Assembly: GCA_963735085.1 (NCBI GenBank)
Contig: CAVTJP010000005.1
Location: 620,001-684,000, forward strand
Length of the DNA stretch: 64,000 nt
Source: DATJGR01 sp963735085
GTDB lineage: Bacteria; Pseudomonadota; Gammaproteobacteria; Pseudomonadales; Azotimanducaceae
Direction of reading: 5' to 3'
This document shows positions 16,056 to 25,221 of the stretch, piece by piece. A program made the translations under genes and the position numbers. Numbering within the stretch: the first letter of the stretch is position 1; every line of letters starts with the position of its first letter. Below the pieces are notes generated by a model. The model was not told where the DNA came from, searched no databases, and saw only the letters and a list, made by a program, of their open reading frames with translations.

Positions 16056-17150
16056 GTGGAATTCTGGACCTCGACAACTGCGGCGCCGCGGCGCGCCGGC
16101 GACTTTGCCAAGCAGGCGCAGGAATGCGGATGGGACGGCATCGGCATCGTGGATTCCCAGAACCTGTCGGGCGATCCGTACGTGTGCCTGGCACAGGCGG
16201 CAACGACTACACAGACGCTCGGCCTGCAGACCTCGGTGACCAACCCCGTCACGCGCCATGCTGCGGTAACCGCCAGTTCAGCGCTGACAGTGCAGGCGCT
16301 ATCCGCCGGGCGCATGGTGCTCGGAATCGGCCGCGGTGACAGCGCGTTGGCGCACCTCGGCCGCGCACCGGCGCGGCTGACGTGGTTCGAAAATTATCTC
16401 GCCAACGTGCAGGCGTACCTGCGCGGCGACGAGGTGCCGTTCGCCGCGACCGGCATCTCCGATGCGGTTTCGGCACCCGTCGAGAACCTGCATCTGGCGG
16501 ATGCGCCGATGACGAGCAGCATCCGGTGGGCAACGAACGTACCCAAAGTGCCGGTCGAAGTGGCAGCCACCGGCGCGAAAGTCATCGGCATCGCCGCGCG
16601 GCATGCCGACCGCATCGTGTTCGCGCTCGGCGCGGATCCAAAGCGGCTGCGCTGGGGCATCGACACTGCGCGCCGCGCTGCCGCCGATGCCGGACGCGAT
16701 CCCGATTCATTGAAGTTCGGCGCCTACGTCAACGTGGTCTGCCACGACGATCTCGGCATCGCCCGGGAAATGGGCCGGGCCAGCACGTCACTGTTCGCGC
16801 GCTTCTCGGTGATGCACGGCAAGGTCTCCGGCCCCGCCGACGAGGCTCAGACCAAAGTGTTCCGCGATATTCATTCCACCTACGACATGAATGCGCACGC
16901 CCAGGTGGGCGGACAGCAAACCAAAGCGTTGACCGATGCGTTCATGGACAGCTTCGCGATCATCGGCAGCATCGATCACTGCACCAAGCAGCTCGAAGAG
17001 ATCGCCGAGTTGGGCATCGACAAGCTGGTAGTGACCGGACCCAACTTCGCAGCCCGCGCGCCTGATGCGTTACTGGCCGCGACACGATTTACCGACGAGG
17101 TCATCCCCCGACTTCGCGCGCGAGCCACCGCTCACGCATCGAAGACGTAA
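16056..17150 (+). CDS. LLM-class flavin-dependent oxidoreductase
   Basis: A 364-residue TIM-barrel oxidoreductase of the luciferase-like/F420-dependent reductase family. It has GWDGIGIVDSQNLSGDPYVCLAQAA at the N-terminus, LGLQTSVTNPVTRH, and the hallmark LSAGRMVLGIGRGDSAL. A cofactor-contact stretch (VEVAATGAKVIGIAARHADRIVFALGAD) follows, and the C-terminal GSIDHCTKQLEEIAELGIDKLVV is typical. The start is GTG 16056 with a G-rich site (GGGGGG) about 7 bases before. It could use FMN or F420 and is often found in degradation clusters. Its 3' end overlaps the convergent monooxygenase gene by 19 bases. Confidence 0.88.
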   Translation: MEFWTSTTAAPRRAGDFAKQAQECGWDGIGIVDSQNLSGDPYVCLAQAATTTQTLGLQTSVTNPVTRHAAVTASSALTVQALSAGRMVLGIGRGDSALAHLGRAPARLTWFENYLANVQAYLRGDEVPFAATGISDAVSAPVENLHLADAPMTSSIRWATNVPKVPVEVAATGAKVIGIAARHADRIVFALGADPKRLRWGIDTARRAAADAGRDPDSLKFGAYVNVVCHDDLGIAREMGRASTSLFARFSVMHGKVSGPADEAQTKVFRDIHSTYDMNAHAQVGGQQTKALTDAFMDSFAIIGSIDHCTKQLEEIAELGIDKLVVTGPNFAARAPDALLAATRFTDEVIPRLRARATAHASKT

Positions 17151-18982
17151 GGCTCCAGCGTCGCCTGCGCTTCCTGCCGGTATTTTTTCCAGCGGTTGCC
17201 GCCGTAGTACGCAAGGCTCCCCGGCTCCGCGTTGCCATCGCCGTTGTAGTACGACAGACAGTCGCGTAATGGCGCGGTTGCAATATCGGCTTCACGACAG
17301 TGTTTCGCGTACGCATCCTCGCGGTCCTGCCGCACGTCGACGGTGCGCGCACCGCGATCGCGCATCGTCTGCAGCAACCACACAATGTATTCGCCGTGCG
17401 CATCGATTGCGTCGGTGAAGTTGAAGCTGCCGCCGCCGCCCTGCGGCCCGGACACGATGAACAGGTTCGGAAACCCATGGCTGTGCACGCCGAGAAACGT
17501 CTTCGTGCCTTCTGCCTGCCACTTCGTTGTGAGGCTGCGACCGCCGCGCCCGGTGATCATGTTGAACGTAGACGTCGCCATCCACTGAAACCCGGTCGCG
17601 TAGATCAGCACGTCTAACGGATATTCGATACCGTCATGCACCACACCTCTCGCATTGATCTGACGAACGCCCACAGGGGCGGTGTCGATCAGATGAACGT
17701 GCGGCAGGTTGAACGCCGGCAGATATTCGTCGTGAAACGTCGGGCGTTTGCAGCCATACGGATAGTACGGTTTCAAGGCCGCGGCGGTTTTCGGATCCTC
17801 GACGATCGCATCCACGCGGGCGCGAATCTGCTCCATGATGCGGAAGTTGGAGTCGAGCTGTTTCTCGATCAACTCCTGCGCAGTGAGTTCTCGTTCGTGC
17901 CGCTTGCGCTCTTTGAAATCGGCGACTTTACCCGCGAGATAGTCGTCGTTCGCCTGAATCGCGGTGCGGCCCGCCGAGATTTTCGCGAAGCGCGCGCGCC
18001 GGGCGCGCGCCCAGCCAGGTTCCTGTGCCCACGTGCGCCGTTCGTCTTCGGTCGTCGCGCGTTGATCGCGCACGTCGATCGACGACGGCGTGCGCTGAAA
18101 TACATACAGTTCGCCAACCGTCTTCGCGAGTTCGGGAATCGCCTGCACCGCCGTGGCGCCCGTACCGATGATGCCAACGGTCTTGCCTTTCAGGTCGATG
18201 TGGTAGTTCCAGCGCGATGTATGAAACGCGTCGCCTTCGAACGTCTCCATGCCTTCGATGCGCGCCAGCTTCGGTGTCGTCAGGATGCCGTTGGCGAGAA
18301 TCACGAAGCGCGCCCGCATCGCGTCGCCGCGATCCGTGGTGACGGTCCACCGGCCCGAGCCTTCATCCCACGTCGTGGCTTCGACCGTGGTGTGAAACAG
18401 ACAGTGTTCGTAAAAGCCGAACTGTTCGGCCATCGTCTGACAGTACTCGAGAATCTCGAAGCCCGACGCGAACTTCATCGTCGGTACGTAGCCCATTTCC
18501 TCGAGCAGCGGCAGGTAGCTGTAGGCTTCCACATCGCAGGCAATGCCGGGATAGCGGTTCCAGTACCAGGTACCGCCGACATCGCCGCCCTTCTCGCAGA
18601 AGCGCACGTCGGAGAATCCGGCAGCGCGCAGCTTGTGCCACAGCAACAGACCCGCGAAGCCGGCACCGACGACGAGGATCTCGCACTCATCGGTCAGCGC
18701 TTCGCGCGGAACCGGGTCCGCCGAGTACACATCGCTCAGGTATTTCGCAAACGCACCTTCCATCGCCATGTAGTCGGCGGCGCCACGGCGCGCCTCTTTG
18801 AATGCGCGGTATTTGGCTTGTTCCGCGGCATTGAAGGTTGCGCCCGCCGGCAGTTCCGGCAGCGTCTTCAGCGACTCGTCGGCGACGATCGAGTAGCCCT
18901 TGCCGGCAATCCGATCGGTCGCCTTGGCCGCCCGTGTGTCGAAGACCTTCAGGCCACTGTTGGGATCGATGCGGAACGACAT
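17132..18982 (-). CDS. Baeyer-Villiger-type flavin monooxygenase 1
   Basis: A 616-residue FAD/NADPH monooxygenase. The FAD Rossmann motif GAGFAG is at about residues 106-111 and GGTWYWNRYPG at 136-146. The Baeyer-Villiger fingerprint FxGxxxHxxxW appears as FEGDAFHTSRW (248-258), and the NADPH motif GTGATA at 273-278. The roughly 100-residue N-terminal extension before the FAD motif is longer than in cyclohexanone monooxygenase. ATG 18982 (MSFRID) was preferred to the ATG 18 bases upstream. Such enzymes insert oxygen next to ketones; here it sits with an LLM oxidoreductase and near a second homologue. Confidence 0.9.
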   Translation of the reverse strand: MSFRIDPNSGLKVFDTRAAKATDRIAGKGYSIVADESLKTLPELPAGATFNAAEQAKYRAFKEARRGAADYMAMEGAFAKYLSDVYSADPVPREALTDECEILVVGAGFAGLLLWHKLRAAGFSDVRFCEKGGDVGGTWYWNRYPGIACDVEAYSYLPLLEEMGYVPTMKFASGFEILEYCQTMAEQFGFYEHCLFHTTVEATTWDEGSGRWTVTTDRGDAMRARFVILANGILTTPKLARIEGMETFEGDAFHTSRWNYHIDLKGKTVGIIGTGATAVQAIPELAKTVGELYVFQRTPSSIDVRDQRATTEDERRTWAQEPGWARARRARFAKISAGRTAIQANDDYLAGKVADFKERKRHERELTAQELIEKQLDSNFRIMEQIRARVDAIVEDPKTAAALKPYYPYGCKRPTFHDEYLPAFNLPHVHLIDTAPVGVRQINARGVVHDGIEYPLDVLIYATGFQWMATSTFNMITGRGGRSLTTKWQAEGTKTFLGVHSHGFPNLFIVSGPQGGGGSFNFTDAIDAHGEYIVWLLQTMRDRGARTVDVRQDREDAYAKHCREADIATAPLRDCLSYYNGDGNAEPGSLAYYGGNRWKKYRQEAQATLEPYVFDA

Positions 18983-19050
18983 GTCACCTGCTCCAGTCAT
19001 TGGCGCCTACGCGGGCGGACCACGGAGTCCGTCAGAGATCAGGTCGCCTT

Positions 19051-19383
19051 CTAGTTCACATTTGAACTCGTCTTGGGGACGGGCTCGGTACCGGGCTCGC
19101 CGCACTTGGCAAACTGCTTCGTCTCGATGTTGCGACACTTGCCTGACGTGGCACTCGAATCGGCAGTAGCCGTCGGCACGGGTTCGGTTCCGGGGGTACC
19201 GCATTTCGCGAACTTCTTGGTCTCGATGTTGCGGCATTTGGCGGCGCTGGTGTGCTGCGTCGTCGGGCACTTGATGAATTTGCCGTTGGCATCGCGGCAC
19301 TGATCTGCAGCGAACGCCGAACTCGAAAGTGCCGCTGCAGCAAGCAACAGGCCGACGGTCGCGCTCGACAATTTGAAGTTCAT
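19051..19383 (-). CDS. Small secreted cysteine-pair repeat protein
   Basis: A 110-residue protein with a clear signal peptide (MNFKLSSATVGLLLAAAALS, cleavage after SAFA). The mature part has three short units with paired cysteines. One is QCRDANGKFIKC; two are near-identical copies of KCRNIETKKFAKCG, each followed by a PGTEPVP tail. The cysteines are spaced for three small disulfide hairpins. GAGGAA upstream supports ATG 19383. No function is recognised. The duplicated units look like a recent internal duplication. A periplasmic or extracellular location is expected. Confidence 0.75.
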   Translation of the reverse strand: MNFKLSSATVGLLLAAAALSSSAFAADQCRDANGKFIKCPTTQHTSAAKCRNIETKKFAKCGTPGTEPVPTATADSSATSGKCRNIETKQFAKCGEPGTEPVPKTSSNVN

Positions 19384-19621
19384 GGTGAGGATTCCTCGAT
19401 GTGAACAGATCAGAACCAAGAGCGGACTTTGGAATAGACGCCGCGCTTCTCAGCATATCGGGATCTGAAATCTGCCGGCAAGCGGCACGGACCGTCGGGT
19501 CTGACTGAGCGTCCGATCGGGGCTCGCGAGGGAATTTCTCGATTACTGTGGGAATAACTGCGCAACAATCGGCCGCGAATCGGCCGACAATCGGCAGAGA
19601 CACCGTCGCGCAGGCCGCAGC

Positions 19622-20959
19622 ATGTCCATCAAGCACGCACTCGTCGTCGATGACTCCAGATCGGCCCAGTTTGCGCTGAAGAAGCAGTTGGAGCAGCACG
19701 ATCTAGCCGTCGTGCTGGCCGATTCCGGTGAGGAGGCGCTGGAACTGCTGAAGCACCAGGTCGTGGACGTCATCTTCATGGATCACACGATGCCGGGCAT
19801 GGACGGCCTGCAGGCACTCGCCGCCATCAAACGCAATCCGCGGACGGCGACGATCCCGGTGATGATGTACACGACGATGGAAGGCGAGGTCTACGTGGGC
19901 CAGGCGCGGGCGCTCGGCGGAATCGGTGTGCTGCCGAAGGAAGTGCATCCGCAGGTGCTGTTCGACATGCTGCTGAAGCTGGGCCTGGTGAAGGACAAAC
20001 GTGCGGCAGCAGCGCCAACCGCGTTGCCAACACCGGTGATTCCGGATTGGTCCGTCCCGCAGCGGCGCTCGACCGATCAGAACGTCGACAGGCAAACCCG
20101 AACCGAACCTCCCGGCTTCGCACTCGCCGCGTTGGTGAACCGCATCATCGAGGACCAGGCTGCACTGCGGGAGGAACTGCGCGAAGAACGCGCCCGCCTC
20201 GCGCACGGCGTTGCCGCCGAAGTGATCGAAGCGCAGCAGTCCGCGCACTTACCCAGCGCCACGCCGCCAGCACCGCCAGCGTCCAGAATCTGGATAGCAC
20301 TCACCGCGTTCTTCACAGCCACGACGCTGATCTTCGCGCTGCTGGCAGTGAACGCCGCGCGCTCGAGCAAGGCGCAGACACCCGCGATCGGAGTCACCGC
20401 TCAACAGACCGAACTGAGCCGGTTGCAGGGCACGGTACGCGCCGAGCAGTCGACGTCGCAGGCGCGCTACCTCAAGAGCATCGACGCGCTGCAATGGGCG
20501 CTGAATCAACACGCTGGCGTGCCATTCGACGAACTGCCGTTCAACGACGCGCGCGCGGATGAGGTGCGCGATCTGTTCGAGCGCCTCATCGCGCTGGATT
20601 TTCACGGCCGGGTGCGTATCGAATCGCATCTCGGCGAGTTCTGCCTCGTAGGCAACGATGCCGAAAGCTATCGGCTCGCGCCGCCCGACCTGCCTGTCGA
20701 GGCTTGTTCCCACATCGGCCACCCACTCGATGATTCGGCGTTCATCGCCGATCGACAGTCGTTGGGGTTTGCCGAGTTTCTGAAGAGCTCACCGCTGGTG
20801 AACGGGTCGGAAATCGTGCTGCAACTGGTTGCCCACGACCGCGCGCATTCGTTGCGGCGCGTGCCGTTCCCATCGGATGTGAGCGTCGCGGGTGACTGGA
20901 ACCACATCGCACAGCGCAACAATCGACTGGAGTTCACGCTGATTCCGACGGGCGACTGA
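19622..20959 (+). CDS. Receiver domain fused to a membrane anchor and extracytoplasmic domain
   Basis: A 445-residue protein. Residues 1-125 are a CheY-like receiver: LVVDDSRSAQ with the acidic pair, phospho-acceptor aspartate at about 54 in VIFMDHTMPG, and LPKEV giving the lysine. A linker and coiled coil follow (residues about 175-210), then one transmembrane helix at about 222-246 (IWIALTAFFTATTLIFALLAV). The last 200 residues should be periplasmic and contain a helical stretch then a mixed domain (RVRIESHLGEFCLVGND, ending LEFTLIPTG). Response regulators are normally soluble, so signal flow here may run outward. No kinase gene is adjacent, and the C-terminal domain was not recognised. Confidence 0.8.
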   Translation: MSIKHALVVDDSRSAQFALKKQLEQHDLAVVLADSGEEALELLKHQVVDVIFMDHTMPGMDGLQALAAIKRNPRTATIPVMMYTTMEGEVYVGQARALGGIGVLPKEVHPQVLFDMLLKLGLVKDKRAAAAPTALPTPVIPDWSVPQRRSTDQNVDRQTRTEPPGFALAALVNRIIEDQAALREELREERARLAHGVAAEVIEAQQSAHLPSATPPAPPASRIWIALTAFFTATTLIFALLAVNAARSSKAQTPAIGVTAQQTELSRLQGTVRAEQSTSQARYLKSIDALQWALNQHAGVPFDELPFNDARADEVRDLFERLIALDFHGRVRIESHLGEFCLVGNDAESYRLAPPDLPVEACSHIGHPLDDSAFIADRQSLGFAEFLKSSPLVNGSEIVLQLVAHDRAHSLRRVPFPSDVSVAGDWNHIAQRNNRLEFTLIPTGD

Positions 20960-21006
20960 CACCATAGTAGGCGTAGGCGACTTCGTGCGCGCGGGGCACA
21001 CACGCG

Positions 21007-21960
21007 CTAGCGGCGCAGGTCCTGGAGGAAATCCAACATCAACGCGTTCACTTCCGGTGCGCGTTCCTGCTGTGTCCAGTGTGCGCAGTTTTTGATGTTC
21101 TCCATCCGGATACCCGGGATCAGCGACGGCATGTGTGCCGCCATCTCGGGCCGCAGGATGAGGTCGTTTTCGGCCGTAATCATCATGCTTGCGACGTTGA
21201 GTCCGGGACCTAAAGGTGCACCGACTTCATCTGCGTTGAGATCCGCTGCGCGATACCAGTTGAAGCCGCCGGTGAATCCCGTGCGCGTGAATTCGGTGAC
21301 GTATACGTCGAGTTCAGCGTCAGTCAGGAACGTCGCGCCGGGGGGCACGCGTGTCAGCGCGCCACTGCCGTCGCCGCCGACACTGGCGAACGTCCAGAGG
21401 TCTTGCGCGCGCGTGTACGGCATGAAGACCTTCGCAAGGTTTCCGCGCACATCCGCTTCGAACTCGGCTTCCGCCACGCCAGGCTTCTGGAAATAGCGCA
21501 TGTAGAACGTTTTGTCCGTCAGCCCGAATGCATCGCGCATTGCAATCGTCGGGCGTCCGCCCGGTACCGGCGGATTGTAGGGTGTGTTGAGCCCGATCAG
21601 CCGTTGAACGCGCTCCGGATACCTCAGCCCCATCTGCCACAACACCGCACCGCCCCAGTCATGACCGACGAACACCGCTTTTTCGATGTCGAGTTCATCC
21701 AACAACCCCACCATGTCGCTGCACAGGATCTTCATCGTGTACTGCGCGGGGTCGCGCGGCGCATCGGTGCGGCCATAACCGCGCATGTCCGGCGCGATCG
21801 CACGAAAGCCGTTGTCACCGAGTGCGTGCAGTTGATGGCGCCACGAGTACCAGAGCTCGGGCCAGCCGTGGCACATGACGACAGGAAAACCGGTGCCCGC
21901 CTCGGCGACATGCATCGAGATGCCGTTGGTTCGAATCGCGCGATGACGGATGGCGGCCAT
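21007..21960 (-). CDS. Epoxide-hydrolase-like alpha/beta hydrolase
   Basis: A 317-residue alpha/beta hydrolase. The HGWPELWYSWRHQ oxyanion motif, DMRGYGRTDAP, and the nucleophile elbow VGHDWGG with an aspartate nucleophile are all as in soluble epoxide hydrolases. The C-terminal histidine lies in NCAHWTQQE. Cap-domain residues include FYMRYFQKPG and FNWYR, the latter placing a ring tyrosine. Start ATG 21960 gives the standard family N-terminus (TNGISMHVAEAG). It lies in the block with the monooxygenases, which fits epoxide or ester turnover in a degradation route. The true substrate is unknown. Confidence 0.88.
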   Translation of the reverse strand: MAAIRHRAIRTNGISMHVAEAGTGFPVVMCHGWPELWYSWRHQLHALGDNGFRAIAPDMRGYGRTDAPRDPAQYTMKILCSDMVGLLDELDIEKAVFVGHDWGGAVLWQMGLRYPERVQRLIGLNTPYNPPVPGGRPTIAMRDAFGLTDKTFYMRYFQKPGVAEAEFEADVRGNLAKVFMPYTRAQDLWTFASVGGDGSGALTRVPPGATFLTDAELDVYVTEFTRTGFTGGFNWYRAADLNADEVGAPLGPGLNVASMMITAENDLILRPEMAAHMPSLIPGIRMENIKNCAHWTQQERAPEVNALMLDFLQDLRR

Positions 21961-22137
21961 GGCAACTGTTCAACGTTACAAATGGCAGCAGAGCATAGCG
22001 CGGTGGCGTCGGCAATTCAGTGCGGGCTACGCTGTCCGCAAAACCATACGATGTTGCCGACCATAATCATCTGACTAGTTGCCGCCCAATCGATGCTTCC
22101 GCGTTCGTCATCGATCGGCATTCGTCAGGCGCGACGT

Positions 22138-22512
22138 TCATTGGCCTGGGACGTGCAGTGCCCCGCGCAAATCCGCTTGGGTGTACTGCGCCCCCGTCAT
22201 GCTAGCCCCAAGCAGATCGGCTTCATTCAGATTTGCGCCCGTCAGGATGGCGCCATCGAGCTTCGCGGCGATCAGGTCAGCTTCGGACAGATTCGCTCCG
22301 GAAAAATCGGCGCCACGCAGATCCGCACTCATCAGGTTCGTTGCGTGCAGCGTGGCTCGCCGAAGACTGACGTGCGAGAAATCGATTCCCGTGAGGATCA
22401 TGCCGCTCAGATCCATCGCATCGAGAACGATCTGCAGATCGGGATTGTCACGCCGCCATGAATTCCACATACCGGAGCCGTACTTCAGGTGAGTCAGATA
22501 ATCGTCGCTCAC
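22138..22512 (-). CDS. Pentapeptide-repeat protein
   Basis: A 124-residue protein. From about residue 35 it consists of pentapeptide repeats of the A(D/N)Lxx type (for example ATNLMSADLRGADFSGANLS and EADLIAAKLDGAILTGANL), forming a right-handed quadrilateral beta-helix. The first 30 residues (MSDDYLTHLKYGSGMWNSWR) are a non-repeat cap. Its ATG overlaps the stop codon of the upstream arylsulfotransferase-like gene by four bases, so it is co-translated with it. Pentapeptide proteins have varied roles, including DNA mimicry, and nothing here selects one. Confidence 0.85.
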   Translation of the reverse strand: MSDDYLTHLKYGSGMWNSWRRDNPDLQIVLDAMDLSGMILTGIDFSHVSLRRATLHATNLMSADLRGADFSGANLSEADLIAAKLDGAILTGANLNEADLLGASMTGAQYTQADLRGALHVPGQ

Positions 22513-23660
22513 GGCTCCATCAACCCGTTCAGCCGATTCAGATTCGCAAAGCGCGCTGCATCGAGATCGCGATCTGCCAACGCCGGATGATCCGCCTCGT
22601 ATCGATGCGCACGATAGATGCTTACGGTGGCCTCACCGCGGCGGTTGTTGTTGACGAACGGATTGATCCACTCCCACACCACTTCATGCGCGCGGGTCAC
22701 TTCGAATAGTCGGCCGCTGGTGCCTTCGCAGATCAACACATTGCCGGAGTTCAGTCGCGACGCACCTGAGATGTGTCCGCTGTAGAACTGCTGCGAAGGC
22801 ATGCCACGATAGTGCCAAACGATTTCAGCGGACTTCGGATCTACCTCAATCACGCGCGAGCCGTCGTCGCCGTTGTCGAATATCTGAATGTTGCCGTTGT
22901 CGAGCCAGGTGGGGTGATGCTGGCCCAAAGACTTCGTGAATTTGAACGTCAACTCCCCCGACGTTGCGTCGATCACCACGACCCGATTGTTGCTGCGAGC
23001 TGAAACGACGATGTCGCCGGCGGCGTTCACGTCGATGCCGTTCACGTGGGTCCACTCCCAGCGCCGCCGCGTCGGACCGATCGGGTCCTTCGCCGGGTCG
23101 AACAGCTTCCAGGTGTGAATCCTGCGGACTTCTTTCTTGTTCGTGTCGATCTCGACCAGGTCGTCACCGATCAGACGCGGCAACCGCTCACGCGGCATCT
23201 TGTAACCACCGCGTACCTGCTTGTGCAGCTCGGCGGACAGTTCCACCCACTCCGGCACCAGCGTGTTGCCGTTAGGCAACCGATAGAAGTCGTGATGCTG
23301 GAAGCGGTTCTCGTATTCCCAGACGATATTGCCATCCCAGTCCACTTCGACGAGCGTCGTGTGATAGCCACCCAATCGCGTGACGTGTTGCTCGAACGGC
23401 GGTGGCGCCTTGGTAGGCTCGTCAGGCGGTGATTGCGGCAGATTCACATCCGAGCCGGTCATCAGCAGGTTGCCGTTGTCGAGCAGCCGGCCATAACCGG
23501 GTTTGATGTGCGTGAATTTCCAGCGTTGCACCACACACCCGGCCATGTCGATCAGATAGCAGCAGGTATCGCCGTGTGGCGTGAGCAGCGTGTAGCCTTT
23601 GGTTGACAGCCCCGGACGATGAAACGTCAGCCCCGTCGGGCGGTTGATGGACCAACCCAC
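22509..23660 (-). CDS. Arylsulfotransferase-family (ASST-like) beta-propeller protein
   Basis: A 383-residue protein with repeated propeller-blade motifs. Examples are VQRWKFTHIKPGYGRLLDNGNLLMTG, NIVWEYENRFQHHDFYRLPNGNTLVPE, LGQHHPTWLDNGNIQIFDNGDD and VWHYRGMPSQQFYSGHISGASRLNSGNVLICEG. The recurrent LPNGN/LDNGN turns and conserved histidines are those of the arylsulfotransferase family. Bacterial ASSTs transfer sulfate between phenols. No obvious signal peptide is seen, unlike classical periplasmic ASST, so the enzymatic role is less sure. It is coupled to a pentapeptide-repeat gene by an ATGA overlap. Confidence 0.8.
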   Translation of the reverse strand: MGWSINRPTGLTFHRPGLSTKGYTLLTPHGDTCCYLIDMAGCVVQRWKFTHIKPGYGRLLDNGNLLMTGSDVNLPQSPPDEPTKAPPPFEQHVTRLGGYHTTLVEVDWDGNIVWEYENRFQHHDFYRLPNGNTLVPEWVELSAELHKQVRGGYKMPRERLPRLIGDDLVEIDTNKKEVRRIHTWKLFDPAKDPIGPTRRRWEWTHVNGIDVNAAGDIVVSARSNNRVVVIDATSGELTFKFTKSLGQHHPTWLDNGNIQIFDNGDDGSRVIEVDPKSAEIVWHYRGMPSQQFYSGHISGASRLNSGNVLICEGTSGRLFEVTRAHEVVWEWINPFVNNNRRGEATVSIYRAHRYEADHPALADRDLDAARFANLNRLNGLMEP

Positions 23661-23791
23661 TATGTAGCTTTCCTAACCAGCACGTCTAACCAGCACGAAG
23701 TGTTCCCGCCGCCGCCGAAGCTTGCAAGATAGCGCAAATCTATTAGCCCGCCCTACCGACTTTGCCGACGCAGCGTCCGCGGCGCCGCGTC

Positions 23792-24718
23792 TCAACCGGT
23801 TCGAACGATCTCCAACGCGCGCTCGAAGCCGGGTTCATCGACACCGGCAACGAAGCCCGCCAGGCACATCTTACCCAGTACATAGAGCGTCTCTGACGCT
23901 CCGGGCTTCAGTCGCCCCTCCATGACGGCCGCACCGAACTCGGCCGGCGTTGGTGCGCTCAAATCAGTGATCGGCATCGGCGGCGGCGATACCGCGACGC
24001 CGCTGAAAATCAATCCGGCATAGAACAGGCGCGTGAGCTGCGTCATCAACGAAAGGCGTGTGCGAATCAACGAATCCGGCGGGTGACCCAGCCAGGCCTG
24101 CAACAGTACCTCTGACAGTTCGGGCGAGGCGCACGATTCATGGGTCAGAACTGCGATGTCGACGAGCGGATCGTTGCGAAATGATGTTTCCCAGTCGATC
24201 AGCCACAACCGTTCCCCGTCGAAGAGGATATTGCGGGGGTTCGGATCATTGTGACTGGAGACGGGTGTGGAAGCCTGCCACGGATAAGCTCCACGGATGC
24301 GCTCGAACGCCGCCTGATGCCGATCCAGCAGACCGGCAGCGAACAGACCTGACGAGCGCAGCATCTGCAGCATGTATGCGAGGATGACCGGATACTCCCC
24401 TCTCGCCGGAAACGCAGGCGTGCGCTGCAATCGCGCCACCAGATGACCGAGCGCTCGCGCCAGCGCCTGCGGTCCGCCGGGATACGCTTGCAGCGATCGT
24501 TGGTTGACAAAATCCATGATCGCCACCCCCACCGTCGCGTCAACGTAGCGCAGCGGAGGCGCGATATCCGCGTCCGCGGCCAATCGCATGCACGTATAGG
24601 CCCGCTCGATATCGGCAAAGCTCCGCTGCGGTGGCTCCAGACGCAAAAGGTACTGGCGCCCGGATGCCTCGACCCGATAAGTCAGCGCACCGGAAGCGCC
24701 GCCGGTGACAGGTTGCAC
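23792..24718 (-). CDS. Aminoglycoside-phosphotransferase-fold kinase, probably N-truncated
   Basis: A 308-residue protein of the APH/choline-kinase fold. It has VTGGASGALTYRV (nucleotide-binding loop), YLLRLEPP with the lysine position replaced by arginine, the catalytic loop SSHNDPNPRNILFD, and the metal site LIDWETS. The only start in frame is GTG 24718, right at the nucleotide loop. The frame upstream continues to look like family sequence (LSAAFGKTQITS) for about 15 codons without a start codon. The first few residues therefore seem to have been lost at a junction shared with the truncated gene at 24775. Substrate unknown. Confidence 0.72.
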   Translation of the reverse strand: MQPVTGGASGALTYRVEASGRQYLLRLEPPQRSFADIERAYTCMRLAADADIAPPLRYVDATVGVAIMDFVNQRSLQAYPGGPQALARALGHLVARLQRTPAFPARGEYPVILAYMLQMLRSSGLFAAGLLDRHQAAFERIRGAYPWQASTPVSSHNDPNPRNILFDGERLWLIDWETSFRNDPLVDIAVLTHESCASPELSEVLLQAWLGHPPDSLIRTRLSLMTQLTRLFYAGLIFSGVAVSPPPMPITDLSAPTPAEFGAAVMEGRLKPGASETLYVLGKMCLAGFVAGVDEPGFERALEIVRTG

Positions 24719-24774
24719 TGACGTGATTTGTGTTTTGCCGAATGCCGCGCTAAGGGCTGAAGGGATATTTAGAG

Positions 24775-25221
24775 GTGCGCGACGGTCAGTTGAAGGCGAC
24801 TCGTATCGGCAAGCAATACCGGGTATCGCGAGACGATCTGGAGGCGTTCACCGGGCGTCCGGTTCAATCCGACGCCCCGGAAATCGTCCGTCGTCAACGC
24901 GCGGTGGAAGTGTCGAGCAGCGTACAGATCGATGCCATCGATGCCGATGCGGCGTCTGGCATGACAAACCATCTCTTGGCAGCCAGCAAAAACCACCCGC
25001 ACGACGATGTGCCGCTGCGGGTCGACACCATGTATGACGAACAGCGCGGCCGGCTCAGGGTCATCATCACCGGCAGCATCGCGGCAACATCGTATCTGCT
25101 GCTGCTCGTTTCGTTGCGCCTCGAGCAGGGTAGCCGCTACGACCCCAATTTGAAGTTCTGCTGCATGCGCGCACGAACCGCTCCCTGGTGTTCGAAGTAC
25201 TGCCTGAATCCACCGTTGTAG
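24775..25221 (+). pseudogene. Excisionase-type helix-turn-helix regulator lacking its N-terminus
   Basis: The frame reads VRDGQLKATRIGKQYRVSRDDLEAFTGRP, the second half of a MerR/excisionase-like DNA-binding domain. It is followed by the companion domain SSSVQIDAIDADAASGMTNHLL and PLRVDTMYDEQRGRLRVIITG. Known relatives start about 20 residues earlier with the first helix-turn-helix helices. Here the frame upstream is closed by TAA at 24751, and only GLKGYLE precedes the block. The normal C-terminus near LRLEQGSR is passed without a stop, and the frame runs 85 bases into the convergent monooxygenase gene. Both ends look damaged. Confidence 0.65.

Noticed and set aside
22138..22460. Periodic sequence that could look like a CRISPR or tandem DNA repeat
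   Set aside because: The 15-base periodicity is the coding signature of pentapeptide repeats; the DNA units are not conserved as nucleotide repeats.
23676..23699. Short direct repeat TAACCAGCACG twice
   Set aside because: Only two units of about 11-13 bases upstream of the arylsulfotransferase-like gene; too short to interpret.
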